From Aequorivita sp. (GTDB lineage: Bacteria; Bacteroidota; Bacteroidia; Flavobacteriales; Flavobacteriaceae): a DNA stretch of 6,852 nt. The stretch is from positions 1 to 6,852 of the forward strand of contig JAGQYZ010000115.1 in NCBI GenBank assembly GCA_020435865.1, in the 5' to 3' direction. The notes beneath the pieces were generated by a model. It was not told where the DNA came from. It searched no databases and worked only from the letters and a program-made list of their open reading frames with translations. A program made the position numbers and the translations under genes. Shown here one piece after another: positions 1 to 6,145 of the stretch (its first letter is position 1; each line of letters opens with the position of its first letter).

Positions 1-611
1 AGGTAATCTGCGGTTCTATGTTTTCGGGAAAGACTGAAGAACTCATCCGAAGGTTAAAGCGCGCCCAATTTGCCCGTCAGAAAGTTGAAATTTTCACACC
101 TTCCATAGACACCCGCTATGCTGAAGATGCTGTGACCAGCCATGATAGCAACCAAATTCGCTCAACACCTGTTCCTGCAGCGGCAAACATTCCAATTTTG
201 GCAGATAACTGTGATGTGGTAGGCATAGATGAAGCCCAATTTTTTGATGACGAAATAGTAAAAGTTTGTAACGATCTTGCCAATCGTGGCGTCCGGGTTA
301 TTGTTGCAGGACTGGATATGGATTATAAAGGAAATCCATTCGGCCCCATGCCAGCTTTAATGGCAACTGCCGAATATGTTACCAAAGTTCACGCCGTTTG
401 CACCCGCACGGGGAACCTTGCTCATTACAGCTACCGGAAAGCAAAAAGCGAAGCGCTTGTTTTGCTTGGCGAAACCGAAGAATATGAGCCTTTGAGCCGT
501 GCAGCTTATTATAAAGCTCAACTTCGTGATAAAGTAGTAAAACTGGAAGTGAAAGAACCCGAAGAAATAAGCGAAAACAAATCTTCTGAAAAAACTGGAA
601 AACAAGCATAA
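1..611 (+). CDS. tdk: Thymidine kinase, type II (5' end cut by window edge)
   Basis: Cytosolic thymidine kinase, which phosphorylates thymidine to dTMP with ATP in pyrimidine salvage. The frame is open from base 3, so the ATG at 18 is internal: codons before it read VICGS and complete the Walker A loop [11 protein letters not shown]. Roughly 15-20 N-terminal residues are missing; 202 are visible. The Walker B/catalytic segment IDEAQFF has its glutamate codon at 231-233, and [10 protein letters not shown] follows as in the family. The lasso/zinc region is reduced. Only one of the four usual cysteines remains (HAVCTRTG, codon 399-401), and the second pair is replaced by [10 protein letters not shown]. 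As I recall, this is typical of Bacteroidota homologues, so the enzyme is probably active. The C-terminal tail is charged and low in complexity. The stop lies one base before alr, which implies one transcript. Identification is very secure. Confidence 0.96.
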   Translation, partial: VICGSMFSGKTEELIRRLKRAQFARQKVEIFTPSIDTRYAEDAVTSHDSNQIRSTPVPAAANIPILADNCDVVGIDEAQFFDDEIVKVCNDLANRGVRVIVAGLDMDYKGNPFGPMPALMATAEYVTKVHAVCTRTGNLAHYSYRKAKSEALVLLGETEEYEPLSRAAYYKAQLRDKVVKLEVKEPEEISENKSSEKTGKQA

Positions 612-612
612 T

Positions 613-1722
613 ATGCCCAAAGCCACCGAAACTTTATTGGAGATAGATCTTAACGCACTCGACAATAATTACCGATACCTTACCTCAAAACTTAAATCTG
701 AAACCAAAGTATTGGCAGTAGTAAAAGCTTTTGGGTATGGAAGCGATTCTGTGGCAATTGCAAAGGAACTTGTGGAGTTGGATGTTGATTATCTTGCTGT
801 CGCATACCCTAACGAGGGTGAAACACTCAGAAATGCAAAGATTGAAACTCCAATTTTGGTGCTGCATCCGCTTCCAATAAATTTTGAAGTAATTGTAAAT
901 CATTGCTTGGAACCCAGCATCTACTCTCGAAAAATGCTGGAATATTTTATCGCTTTCGCTGAAGAAAAAAAGCAAACCAACTATCCAATCCATCTAAAAT
1001 TCAACACAGGGTTAAACCGTTTGGGATTCATTAAAAGTGATATAGATTTTATTGTTGAGAAGCTTTCAAAAACAAAAAGTGTAAAAGTGAAATCGCTATT
1101 TTCACATCTTGCCGCAAGTGAAGATTTAAAGTTGAAAGAATTCACGTTAGGACAGATTGAAGGTTTTCGGAAAATTTCAGAAGAACTTACAGTAAAGCTT
1201 GGCTATAAGCCACTTCTACACTGCGCAAACACTTCCGGAATAATAAATTATCCCGAAGCACATTTTGACATGGTTCGCACGGGAATAGGTCTCTATGGCT
1301 TTGGAAATGATCCATCGGAAAACAAACATTTAAAACCAGTTGGAACTTTAAAAACCGTTATTTCGCAAATCCACACCGTTAAAAAAAGCGAAAGTGTGGG
1401 GTATAATCGTGGTTTTATAGCTGAAAAAACAACTCGCTCCGCAACGCTTCCCATTGGCCACGCAGATGGAATTCCACGTTCCTATGGAAAAGGTAAAGGT
1501 TGGGTGACCATTAATGGGGAAAAAGCACATATTCTCGGCAATGTCTGTATGGATATGATTATGGTTGATGTAACTGGTATTGATTGTGATGAAGGTGATG
1601 AAGCAATCATTTTTGGTCCTTCTGCAACTGCAGACGAATTATCGGCGGCTATTAATTCTATTTCTTATGAATTGATAACCGCGGTTTCGCAAAGAGTGAA
1701 ACGAATTATTTGTAGGAATTAA
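613..1722 (+). CDS. alr: Alanine racemase (stand-alone, PLP-dependent)
   Basis: Interconverts L- and D-alanine in the cytoplasm, supplying D-Ala for peptidoglycan stem peptides. The 369-residue length is normal for the family. The N-terminal TIM barrel carries the PLP lysine K38 in AVVKAFGYGSD, and R136 in the TGLNRLGF motif. R222 in MVRTGIGLYG is the arginine expected to contact the pyridine nitrogen. In the C-terminal beta domain, Y264 in VGYNRGF is the second catalytic base, followed by LPIGHADG and NVCMDMIMVDVT. It is not fused to MurF, unlike the bifunctional MurF-Alr proteins of some Bacteroidota. The ATG lies one base after the tdk stop with no Shine-Dalgarno sequence, so expression probably depends on transcription, and perhaps translational coupling, from tdk. 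No strong terminator follows, so some readthrough into mscL is possible. Confidence 0.96.
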   Translation: MPKATETLLEIDLNALDNNYRYLTSKLKSETKVLAVVKAFGYGSDSVAIAKELVELDVDYLAVAYPNEGETLRNAKIETPILVLHPLPINFEVIVNHCLEPSIYSRKMLEYFIAFAEEKKQTNYPIHLKFNTGLNRLGFIKSDIDFIVEKLSKTKSVKVKSLFSHLAASEDLKLKEFTLGQIEGFRKISEELTVKLGYKPLLHCANTSGIINYPEAHFDMVRTGIGLYGFGNDPSENKHLKPVGTLKTVISQIHTVKKSESVGYNRGFIAEKTTRSATLPIGHADGIPRSYGKGKGWVTINGEKAHILGNVCMDMIMVDVTGIDCDEGDEAIIFGPSATADELSAAINSISYELITAVSQRVKRIICRN

Positions 1723-1764
1723 ATTCTCTTAGCAAAATTATTCAGAAAATGAATTGTTTTTAAG

Positions 1765-1772
1765 TAAATTAG
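1765..1772 (+). promoter_or_regulatory. Weak candidate -7 element before mscL
   Basis: TAAATTAG differs from the Bacteroidota -7 consensus TAnnTTTG at one base and lies about 30 bases before the mscL start. I see no TTG at the usual spacing upstream, so this is only a tentative promoter. mscL may instead be read through from tdk-alr. Confidence 0.2.
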
Positions 1773-1777
1773 CAACT

Positions 1778-1790
1778 ATTAACCTCAAAA
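1778..1790 (+). repeat. 13-base leader element, copy 1 (before mscL)
   Basis: ATTAACCTCAAAA ends exactly 10 bases before the mscL ATG. A copy with one difference (ATTAACCTTAAAA) sits at 3429-3441, also exactly 10 bases before its ATG. It is rich in A and T and has no known identity to me. It could be a shared 5' leader or ribosome-contact sequence, a regulator site, or chance. Confidence 0.3.
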
Positions 1791-1800
1791 ACCAATCAAC

Positions 1801-2211
1801 ATGTTAAAAGAATTCAAAGATTTTATTATGACCGGCAATGTGGTAGATCTTGCCGTTGCTGTAATCTTGGCAGGAGCCGTTGGGCTTGTTGTTACTGGAT
1901 TTACAAATGATATGATTATGCCACTTGTTGGGCATTTTACGGGCGGAATGGATTTTGCCGACCTTAAATATGTGCTGGATCCAGCCGTAGTTGGACCAGA
2001 TGGTGAAGTAGCCAAACCTGAAAATGCAATTATGTATGGCCGTTGGATCAATGCATTGATAAACTTGGTAATTGTTGGGTTTGTTTTGTTTATAATTGTG
2101 AAGATGTATTCTAAAGTTAGAGCAAAGAAAGAAGCGGCTCCTGCTCCAGATCCAGGGCCATCAGAAATAGATTTGTTGAAAGAAATTCGTGATGAACTAA
2201 GAAAAAAGTAA
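1801..2211 (+). CDS. mscL: Large-conductance mechanosensitive channel MscL
   Basis: Inner-membrane homopentameric channel that opens under membrane tension to release solutes during hypo-osmotic shock. At 136 residues it is the same length as E. coli MscL. The order is an N-terminal amphipathic helix (LKEFKDFIM, residues 2-10), the signature GNVVDLAVAV starting pore helix TM1 (about 13-36), and an IMPLVGHFTGG turn. A periplasmic loop to about 80, TM2 (about 82-102), a proline/alanine-rich linker and the C-terminal bundle helix EIDLLKEIRDELRKK complete it. The constriction residues equivalent to E. coli L19 and V23 are kept (L17, V21). Equivalents of G22 and G26 are alanine (A20, A24), those of R13 and K31 are T11 and L29, and the A27 position is glycine. 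These changes may shift the gating threshold. A terminator lies just downstream, so it ends its transcript. Confidence 0.95.
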   Translation: MLKEFKDFIMTGNVVDLAVAVILAGAVGLVVTGFTNDMIMPLVGHFTGGMDFADLKYVLDPAVVGPDGEVAKPENAIMYGRWINALINLVIVGFVLFIIVKMYSKVRAKKEAAPAPDPGPSEIDLLKEIRDELRKK

Positions 2212-2247
2212 TTTTCAGTAACCGCTGCATTACATATTTTAACCTTA

Positions 2248-2285
2248 AACCCTCCGAAGCTTTATGTGAAGGAGGGTTCTTTTTT
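2248..2285 (+). terminator. Intrinsic terminator after mscL
   Basis: AACCCTCC (2248-2255) pairs perfectly with GGAGGGTT (2271-2278) around a 15-base loop, giving an 8-bp stem with six G-C/C-G-rich inner positions. A T-rich tract runs to 2285. It lies 36 bases past the mscL stop and before the asd promoter element, so it should insulate asd. Confidence 0.85.
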
Positions 2286-2319
2286 GCTTTTTATTCAGAA
2301 AAAATAACTTGCTATAAAC

Positions 2320-2327
2320 TACTTTTG
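2320..2327 (+). promoter_or_regulatory. Bacteroidota -7 promoter element for asd
   Basis: TACTTTTG is a perfect match to the Bacteroidota housekeeping -7 consensus TAnnTTTG, located 17 bases before the asd ATG and after the mscL terminator. No TTG (-33) is seen at 17-23 bases upstream; the only nearby TTG (2309-2311) is too close. If it is used, the transcript would start near 2333 and carry a leader of only about a dozen A-rich bases, as is common in this phylum. Confidence 0.5.
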
Positions 2328-2344
2328 CAGAAAATTTAAACAAA

Positions 2345-3334
2345 ATGAAATTAGCTTTGGTTGGCGCTACCGGAATGGTTGGTGAAGTAATGTTAAAAGT
2401 ATTAGAGGAACGCAATTTTCCTATTGACGAACTACTTTTAGTAGCTTCAGAAAGATCTGTGGGAAAGGAAATTGCTTTTAAAGGAAAAAACTATAAAGTA
2501 ATTGGTTTAGAGAGGGCTGTAGCTGAAAGACCGAATATCGCAATTTTTTCTGCTGGCGGAAGTACTTCGCTGGAATGGGCACCCAAATTTGCCGCTGTTG
2601 GAACTACAGTAATTGATAATTCCTCAGCTTGGCGTATGGAAGCAGATAAAAAACTCATCGTACCAGAAATCAATGCACATTTGTTAACGAAAGATGATAA
2701 AATTATAGCCAACCCAAATTGCTCCACAATTCAATTGGTAATGGCTTTGGCACCACTTCACAAAAAATACAAAATGAAAAGGGTGGTTGTTTCTACCTAC
2801 CAATCCGTTTCTGGGACTGGTGTAAAGGCCGTACAGCAAATGGAGAATGAAATGGCAGGAGTAAAGGGGGAAATGGCTTACCCATACCCAATCCACAGGA
2901 ACGCATTGCCACATTGTGATGTTTTTGAGCCAAATGGCTACACCAAAGAAGAAATGAAATTGGCTCGAGAGCCCCAAAAAATACTGGATGATCGCACTTT
3001 TTCTGTAACTGCGACTGCCGTTCGTATACCAACTGCCGGAGGTCATAGTGAAGCTGTAAATGTTCAGTTTGAAAATGATTTTGATCTGGGAGATGTCCGC
3101 AGCATTCTGCATCAAACTCCAGGCATTACTGTTCAGGACAACCCAGATACTAATACCTACCCAATGCCAATTTACGCACACGATAAAGATGATGTTTTTG
3201 TAGGCCGCATCCGTCGTGATGAAACCCAGCCCAATACACTAAACATGTGGATTGTGAGTGATAACCTTCGGAAAGGAGCTGCAACCAATGCTGTTCAAAT
3301 AGCAGAATATTTGGCAAGCAATAAACTCGTTTAA
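2345..3334 (+). CDS. asd: Aspartate-semialdehyde dehydrogenase
   Basis: Cytosolic NADPH-dependent enzyme that reduces L-aspartyl-4-phosphate to aspartate semialdehyde, the branch point to lysine/meso-diaminopimelate, threonine and methionine. The 329-residue length is normal. The Rossmann dinucleotide-binding loop is GATGMVG at residues 7-13. The conserved FSAGGSTS and IDNSSAWRM segments follow. The catalytic cysteine is C126 in NPNCSTIQLV, with the downstream STYQSVSGTG motif. The acid-base histidine is H234 in RIPTAGGHSEAVNVQF. The C-terminal DNLRKGAATNAVQIAE helix is intact. The start is the first ATG of the frame, it places GATGMVG correctly, and it lies just after a perfect -7 element. 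It appears to be a single-gene transcription unit, flanked by terminators on both sides. Nothing is missing and no frameshift is seen. Confidence 0.97.
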   Translation: MKLALVGATGMVGEVMLKVLEERNFPIDELLLVASERSVGKEIAFKGKNYKVIGLERAVAERPNIAIFSAGGSTSLEWAPKFAAVGTTVIDNSSAWRMEADKKLIVPEINAHLLTKDDKIIANPNCSTIQLVMALAPLHKKYKMKRVVVSTYQSVSGTGVKAVQQMENEMAGVKGEMAYPYPIHRNALPHCDVFEPNGYTKEEMKLAREPQKILDDRTFSVTATAVRIPTAGGHSEAVNVQFENDFDLGDVRSILHQTPGITVQDNPDTNTYPMPIYAHDKDDVFVGRIRRDETQPNTLNMWIVSDNLRKGAATNAVQIAEYLASNKLV

Positions 3335-3375
3335 TTTTTAAGAAAAGCAAAGAGAATATTTTCAAATATTTGTTA

Positions 3376-3414
3376 AAAAAACGCACTTTTTTTAAAGGTG
3401 CGTTTTTTATTTTT
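3376..3414 (+). terminator. Intrinsic terminator after asd
   Basis: A long hairpin pairs 3376-3390 with 3394-3408. Its core is CGCAC/GTGCG, extended inward by one T-G wobble and three T-A pairs to a TTT loop and outward by A-T pairs. A T-rich tract follows to 3414. The flanking A and T runs make it symmetrical, so it could also act on minus-strand transcription. Confidence 0.85.
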
Positions 3415-3417
3415 CAG

Positions 3418-3425
3418 TATCTTTA
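3418..3425 (+). promoter_or_regulatory. Candidate -7 element before the doxX-like gene
   Basis: TATCTTTA matches TAnnTTTG except at the last base. It begins a few bases after the asd terminator's T tract and 34 bases before the ATG at 3452. The terminator upstream means the gene needs its own promoter, and this is the best placed candidate. No -33 TTG is visible. Confidence 0.3.
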
Positions 3426-3428
3426 ATG

Positions 3429-3441
3429 ATTAACCTTAAAA
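3429..3441 (+). repeat. 13-base leader element, copy 2 (before doxX-like gene)
   Basis: ATTAACCTTAAAA matches the element before mscL (1778-1790) at 12 of 13 positions and also ends exactly 10 bases before the start codon. A shorter 11-base match, TTAACCTTAAA, occurs at 2239-2249 beside the mscL terminator, which weakens the case for a dedicated start-linked signal. Confidence 0.3.
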
Positions 3442-3451
3442 TGTAAAGCCT

Positions 3452-3832
3452 ATGAATTCAACTTTTACTAAAATCCTAAGAATCATTTTAGGCTTGGGAT
3501 TATTATTTTTCGGACTGAGCAAGCTGATCCAATTCAATTATTTGCCAACACATATTTATACTGGCGATGAAGCTATTCTTATTGACTCGTTTAGCAAAAC
3601 GGGCTACATTTTAAAAGTTGTAGGAACTTTTGAAATATTTACTGGGTTGCTTTTGTTGTTTAACAAATGGGTTCCATTTGCGTTACTTTTATTAGCGCCC
3701 ATTTCAGTAAATATTTTGCTTTTCCATCTTTTTATGGATACTCCAGGCCTTATTTTGGCTTTGGTAGTGATAGTCCTAAATGCTATCTTGATATATAAAC
3801 ATTGGAAAGTTTACAGACCGTTATTTCTCTGA
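3452..3832 (+). CDS. DoxX-like small integral membrane protein, function unknown
   Basis: A 126-residue, strongly hydrophobic protein with four predicted membrane helices at about 8-28, 51-70, 74-95 and 98-118. A short polar segment (residues 29-50) lies between the first two. The pattern GLLFFGLSKLIQF in helix 1, VGTFEIFTGLLLLF with a buried E61 in helix 2, and LLAPISVNILLFHLF in helix 3 resembles DoxX/DoxD-like proteins of Bacteroidota. The family is named after a thiosulfate:quinone oxidoreductase subunit, but most bacterial members have no proven activity, so no reaction is assigned. There is no signal peptide beyond helix 1, and the C-terminus is basic (KHWKVYRP). It stands alone between two terminators, so its neighbours give no functional hint. 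The family call rests on helix layout and motif resemblance and is moderately secure. Confidence 0.75.
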   Translation: MNSTFTKILRIILGLGLLFFGLSKLIQFNYLPTHIYTGDEAILIDSFSKTGYILKVVGTFEIFTGLLLLFNKWVPFALLLLAPISVNILLFHLFMDTPGLILALVVIVLNAILIYKHWKVYRPLFL

Positions 3833-3854
3833 AACTGAATGTTTCTGATAAAAT

Positions 3855-3885
3855 AAAGGCTTTCTTAACGAGGGCCTTTTTCTTT
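3855..3885 (+). terminator. Intrinsic terminator after the doxX-like gene
   Basis: AAAGGC (3855-3860) pairs with GCCTTT (3874-3879). The stem extends inward through two T-G wobbles, a T-A and a C-G pair to a 5-base TTAAC loop. TTTTTCTTT completes it. It begins 22 bases after the stop codon. Confidence 0.75.
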
Positions 3886-3918
3886 GCATTCAACTATTTT
3901 CTTTAAACTTAAAAAATG

Positions 3919-3932
3919 TACATTTACATTTC
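3919..3932 (+). promoter_or_regulatory. Tandem candidate -7 elements before the peptidase gene
   Basis: TACATTTACATTTC holds two overlapping near-matches to TAnnTTTG: TACATTTA (3919-3926) and TACATTTC (3925-3932). They lie 16-30 bases before the peptidase ATG and after a terminator, where a promoter is expected. Neither has the final G, and no TTG is found at the usual spacing. Confidence 0.3.
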
Positions 3933-3948
3933 GTAAAAAATAAATATT

Positions 3949-6111
3949 ATGAAGTTTTCAATCGTCCCTGCAATTTTAATCCTTGCATTTGTTGGCTGCA
4001 AAGAAGAACCCAAAAAAGAAACAATTTCCGTGACCTATCCGCAGACAAAAAAAGTAGATACCGTGGACACCTATTTTGGTGTTGAAGTGAAAGATCCATA
4101 CCGTTGGCTAGAAGATGACCGTAGCGAAGAAACTGCAGCATGGGTAAAAGCTGAAAACGAAGTAACATTTTCCTATTTGGAAAAAATTCCTTTTCGGGAA
4201 GAACTGAAAAATCGTCTTTCAAATCTTTGGAATTACGAAAAAGTAGGCCCACCATTTAAGGAAGGCGATTACACCTATTTTTATAAAAATGATGGTCTGC
4301 AGAACCAATACGTTATCTATCGCTACAAAACTGGAGAAGATCCAAATACGGCTGATATATTTTTGGACCCAAACACGTTTAAGGAAGATGGAACAATCTC
4401 TTTGGGCGAAACCAGTTTTTCAAAGGACGGAAGCAAGCTGGCCTATAGCATTTCTGAAGGCGGTAGCGATTGGCGAAAAGTACTAGTTATGAATACTGAA
4501 ACCAAGGAATTGGTTGGTGACACACTAAAAGATATAAAATTCAGTGGTCTTTCGTGGATGGGTGAAGATGGATTTTACTATTCTAGTTACGACAAACCTA
4601 AGGGAAGTCAGCTTTCAGCCAAAACCGATCAGCACAAAGTATATTATCATAAAATGGGAACGCCACAAAGCGAGGATAAAATAATTTTTGGGGCAACGCC
4701 AGAACAGAAACACCGTTATATTAACGGTTCCGTAACTGAGGATAACCACTATTTAATAATTAGGGCGAGTACTTCCACGACTGGAAATAAACTTTTTATA
4801 AAAGATCTTACCAAGCCAGATTCAAAATTTGTTACCATACTGAATGATACCGATTCAGATACTTATATCCTTGAAAATGTAGGCTCCAAACTTTATATTG
4901 TTACCAACAGAAATGCCCCTAACCGTAAAATTGTAACTGTAGATGCAGCAAATCCAACCCCAGATAATTGGAAGGATTTTCTTCCTGAAACCGAAAATGT
5001 ACTATCGCCAAGCACAGGTGGCGGAAACATTTTTGCAAACTATATGGTTGATGCGGTTTCAAAAGTGATGCAATATGATTATGATGGCAAGTTGATTCGA
5101 GAAATCATGCTTCCTGGCGTTGGTTCCGCAGGGGGCTTTGGAACAAAAAAGGAAGAAAAGGAATTGTATTATTCTTTCACTAATTATGTGACTCCCGGAA
5201 GTATATATAAATATGACATTGCAAGCGGTAATTCAGAATTATATATAAAACCTGAAATTGATTTCAACCCCGAAAATTACGAAAGCCACCAGGTTTTCTA
5301 TACTTCTAAGGACGGAACAAAAATCCCGATGATTATTACGCATAAAAAAGGATTGAAAATGGATGGTAAAAATCCAACAATACTTTACGGATATGGTGGG
5401 TTCAATATTAGTTTAACGCCAAGTTTCAGCATTACAAATGCAGTATGGATGGAACAAGGCGGAATTTATGCAGTGCCAAATCTGCGAGGCGGCGGTGAAT
5501 ATGGTGAAAAATGGCACAATGCAGGAACGCAAATGAAAAAGCAAAATGTATTTGATGATTTTATTGCTGCTGCAGAATACTTAATTAAAAATAAATACAC
5601 ATCTCACGATTATCTTGCCATTCGTGGAGGCTCAAACGGAGGTTTGTTAGTTGGCGCAACAATGACGCAACGCCCAGATTTAATGAAAGTGGCACTTCCT
5701 GCAGTTGGTGTTTTGGATATGCTCCGATACAATAAGTTTACTGCAGGAGCAGGCTGGTCTTATGATTATGGCACTGCAGAAGACAGCAAAGAAATGTTTG
5801 AATATTTAAAAGGTTATTCGCCATTGCACAACGTGAAAGAAGGCGTTGAATATCCTGCAACCTTAATAACCACTGGTGACCATGATGATAGAGTAGTGCC
5901 AGCACACAGTTTTAAATTTGCAGCGGAACTTCAGGCAAAGCAAACCGGAGACAATCCTATTTTAATACGTATAGAAACTGATGCTGGTCACGGCGCTGGA
6001 ACGCCCGTTAGCAAAACCATTGAGCAATATGCTGATATTTTTGGTTTTACCCTTTTTAATATGGGTTATGAAGATTTGCCGGAAAATATTAATAAAGACA
6101 TTAAGCAATAA
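3949..6111 (+). CDS. Prolyl oligopeptidase (S9A), putative surface lipoprotein
   Basis: Serine peptidase that cleaves short peptides after proline. Residues 1-16 are a lipoprotein signal (ILILAFVG) ending at C17. The mature protein starts CKEEPKK, matching the Bacteroidota lipoprotein export signal K-(D/E)2, so surface display is inferred. At 720 residues it is full length. The N-terminal S9 beta-propeller (about 29-450) opens with [16 protein letters not shown]. The alpha/beta-hydrolase domain (about 470-710) carries [14 protein letters not shown] and [16 protein letters not shown]. The catalytic serine is S562 in [12 protein letters not shown], with D646 in GDHDDRVVP and H681 in DAGHGAG. 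W603 (AGWSYDYG) and R648 match the proline-stacking and substrate-binding residues of porcine prolyl oligopeptidase. It resembles the secreted prolyl endopeptidase of Elizabethkingia meningoseptica. Likely role: peptide scavenging. It is a single-gene unit with terminators on both sides. Confidence 0.95.
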   Translation: MKFSIVPAILILAFVGCKEEPKKETISVTYPQTKKVDTVDTYFGVEVKDPYRWLEDDRSEETAAWVKAENEVTFSYLEKIPFREELKNRLSNLWNYEKVGPPFKEGDYTYFYKNDGLQNQYVIYRYKTGEDPNTADIFLDPNTFKEDGTISLGETSFSKDGSKLAYSISEGGSDWRKVLVMNTETKELVGDTLKDIKFSGLSWMGEDGFYYSSYDKPKGSQLSAKTDQHKVYYHKMGTPQSEDKIIFGATPEQKHRYINGSVTEDNHYLIIRASTSTTGNKLFIKDLTKPDSKFVTILNDTDSDTYILENVGSKLYIVTNRNAPNRKIVTVDAANPTPDNWKDFLPETENVLSPSTGGGNIFANYMVDAVSKVMQYDYDGKLIREIMLPGVGSAGGFGTKKEEKELYYSFTNYVTPGSIYKYDIASGNSELYIKPEIDFNPENYESHQVFYTSKDGTKIPMIITHKKGLKMDGKNPTILYGYGGFNISLTPSFSITNAVWMEQGGIYAVPNLRGGGEYGEKWHNAGTQMKKQNVFDDFIAAAEYLIKNKYTSHDYLAIRGGSNGGLLVGATMTQRPDLMKVALPAVGVLDMLRYNKFTAGAGWSYDYGTAEDSKEMFEYLKGYSPLHNVKEGVEYPATLITTGDHDDRVVPAHSFKFAAELQAKQTGDNPILIRIETDAGHGAGTPVSKTIEQYADIFGFTLFNMGYEDLPENINKDIKQ

Positions 6112-6113
6112 TT

Positions 6114-6145
6114 AAAAAGCCCCGCAAATTCTAGCGGGGCTTTTT
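6114..6145. terminator. Bidirectional terminator between the peptidase gene and gpsA
   Basis: AAAAAGCCCCGC (6114-6125) pairs perfectly with GCGGGGCTTTTT (6134-6145) around an 8-base loop. A T run follows on the plus strand (to 6147) and a T run is also present on the minus strand. It fills almost the entire 34 bases between the two convergent stop codons, so it should end both transcripts. Confidence 0.9.

Noticed and set aside
18..611. ATG at 18 as the true tdk start
   Set aside because: In-frame codons upstream (VICGS) complete the conserved Walker A loop; starting at 18 would remove half of the ATP-binding motif. The real start is left of the window.
357..665. Minus-strand open frames over the tdk end and alr start
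   Set aside because: Cysteine- and phenylalanine-rich translation without any known motif; complementary to A-rich coding sequence of tdk and alr.
1736..1762. Possible terminator between alr and mscL
   Set aside because: ATTC/GAAT around a 7-base loop before a T run is only four weak pairs with no GC core; too unstable to call.
2241..2290. Possible riboswitch or attenuator ahead of asd
   Set aside because: The only structure is a simple 8-bp hairpin with a T tract, upstream of the asd -7 element; it fits an mscL terminator and no leader peptide or aptamer-like fold is seen.
2684..3181. Minus-strand 165-codon open frame inside asd, and a 102-codon one at 3947-4255 on the minus strand
   Set aside because: Both lie antisense to strongly conserved coding sequence, have no recognisable domains, and their composition is what an antisense shadow would give.
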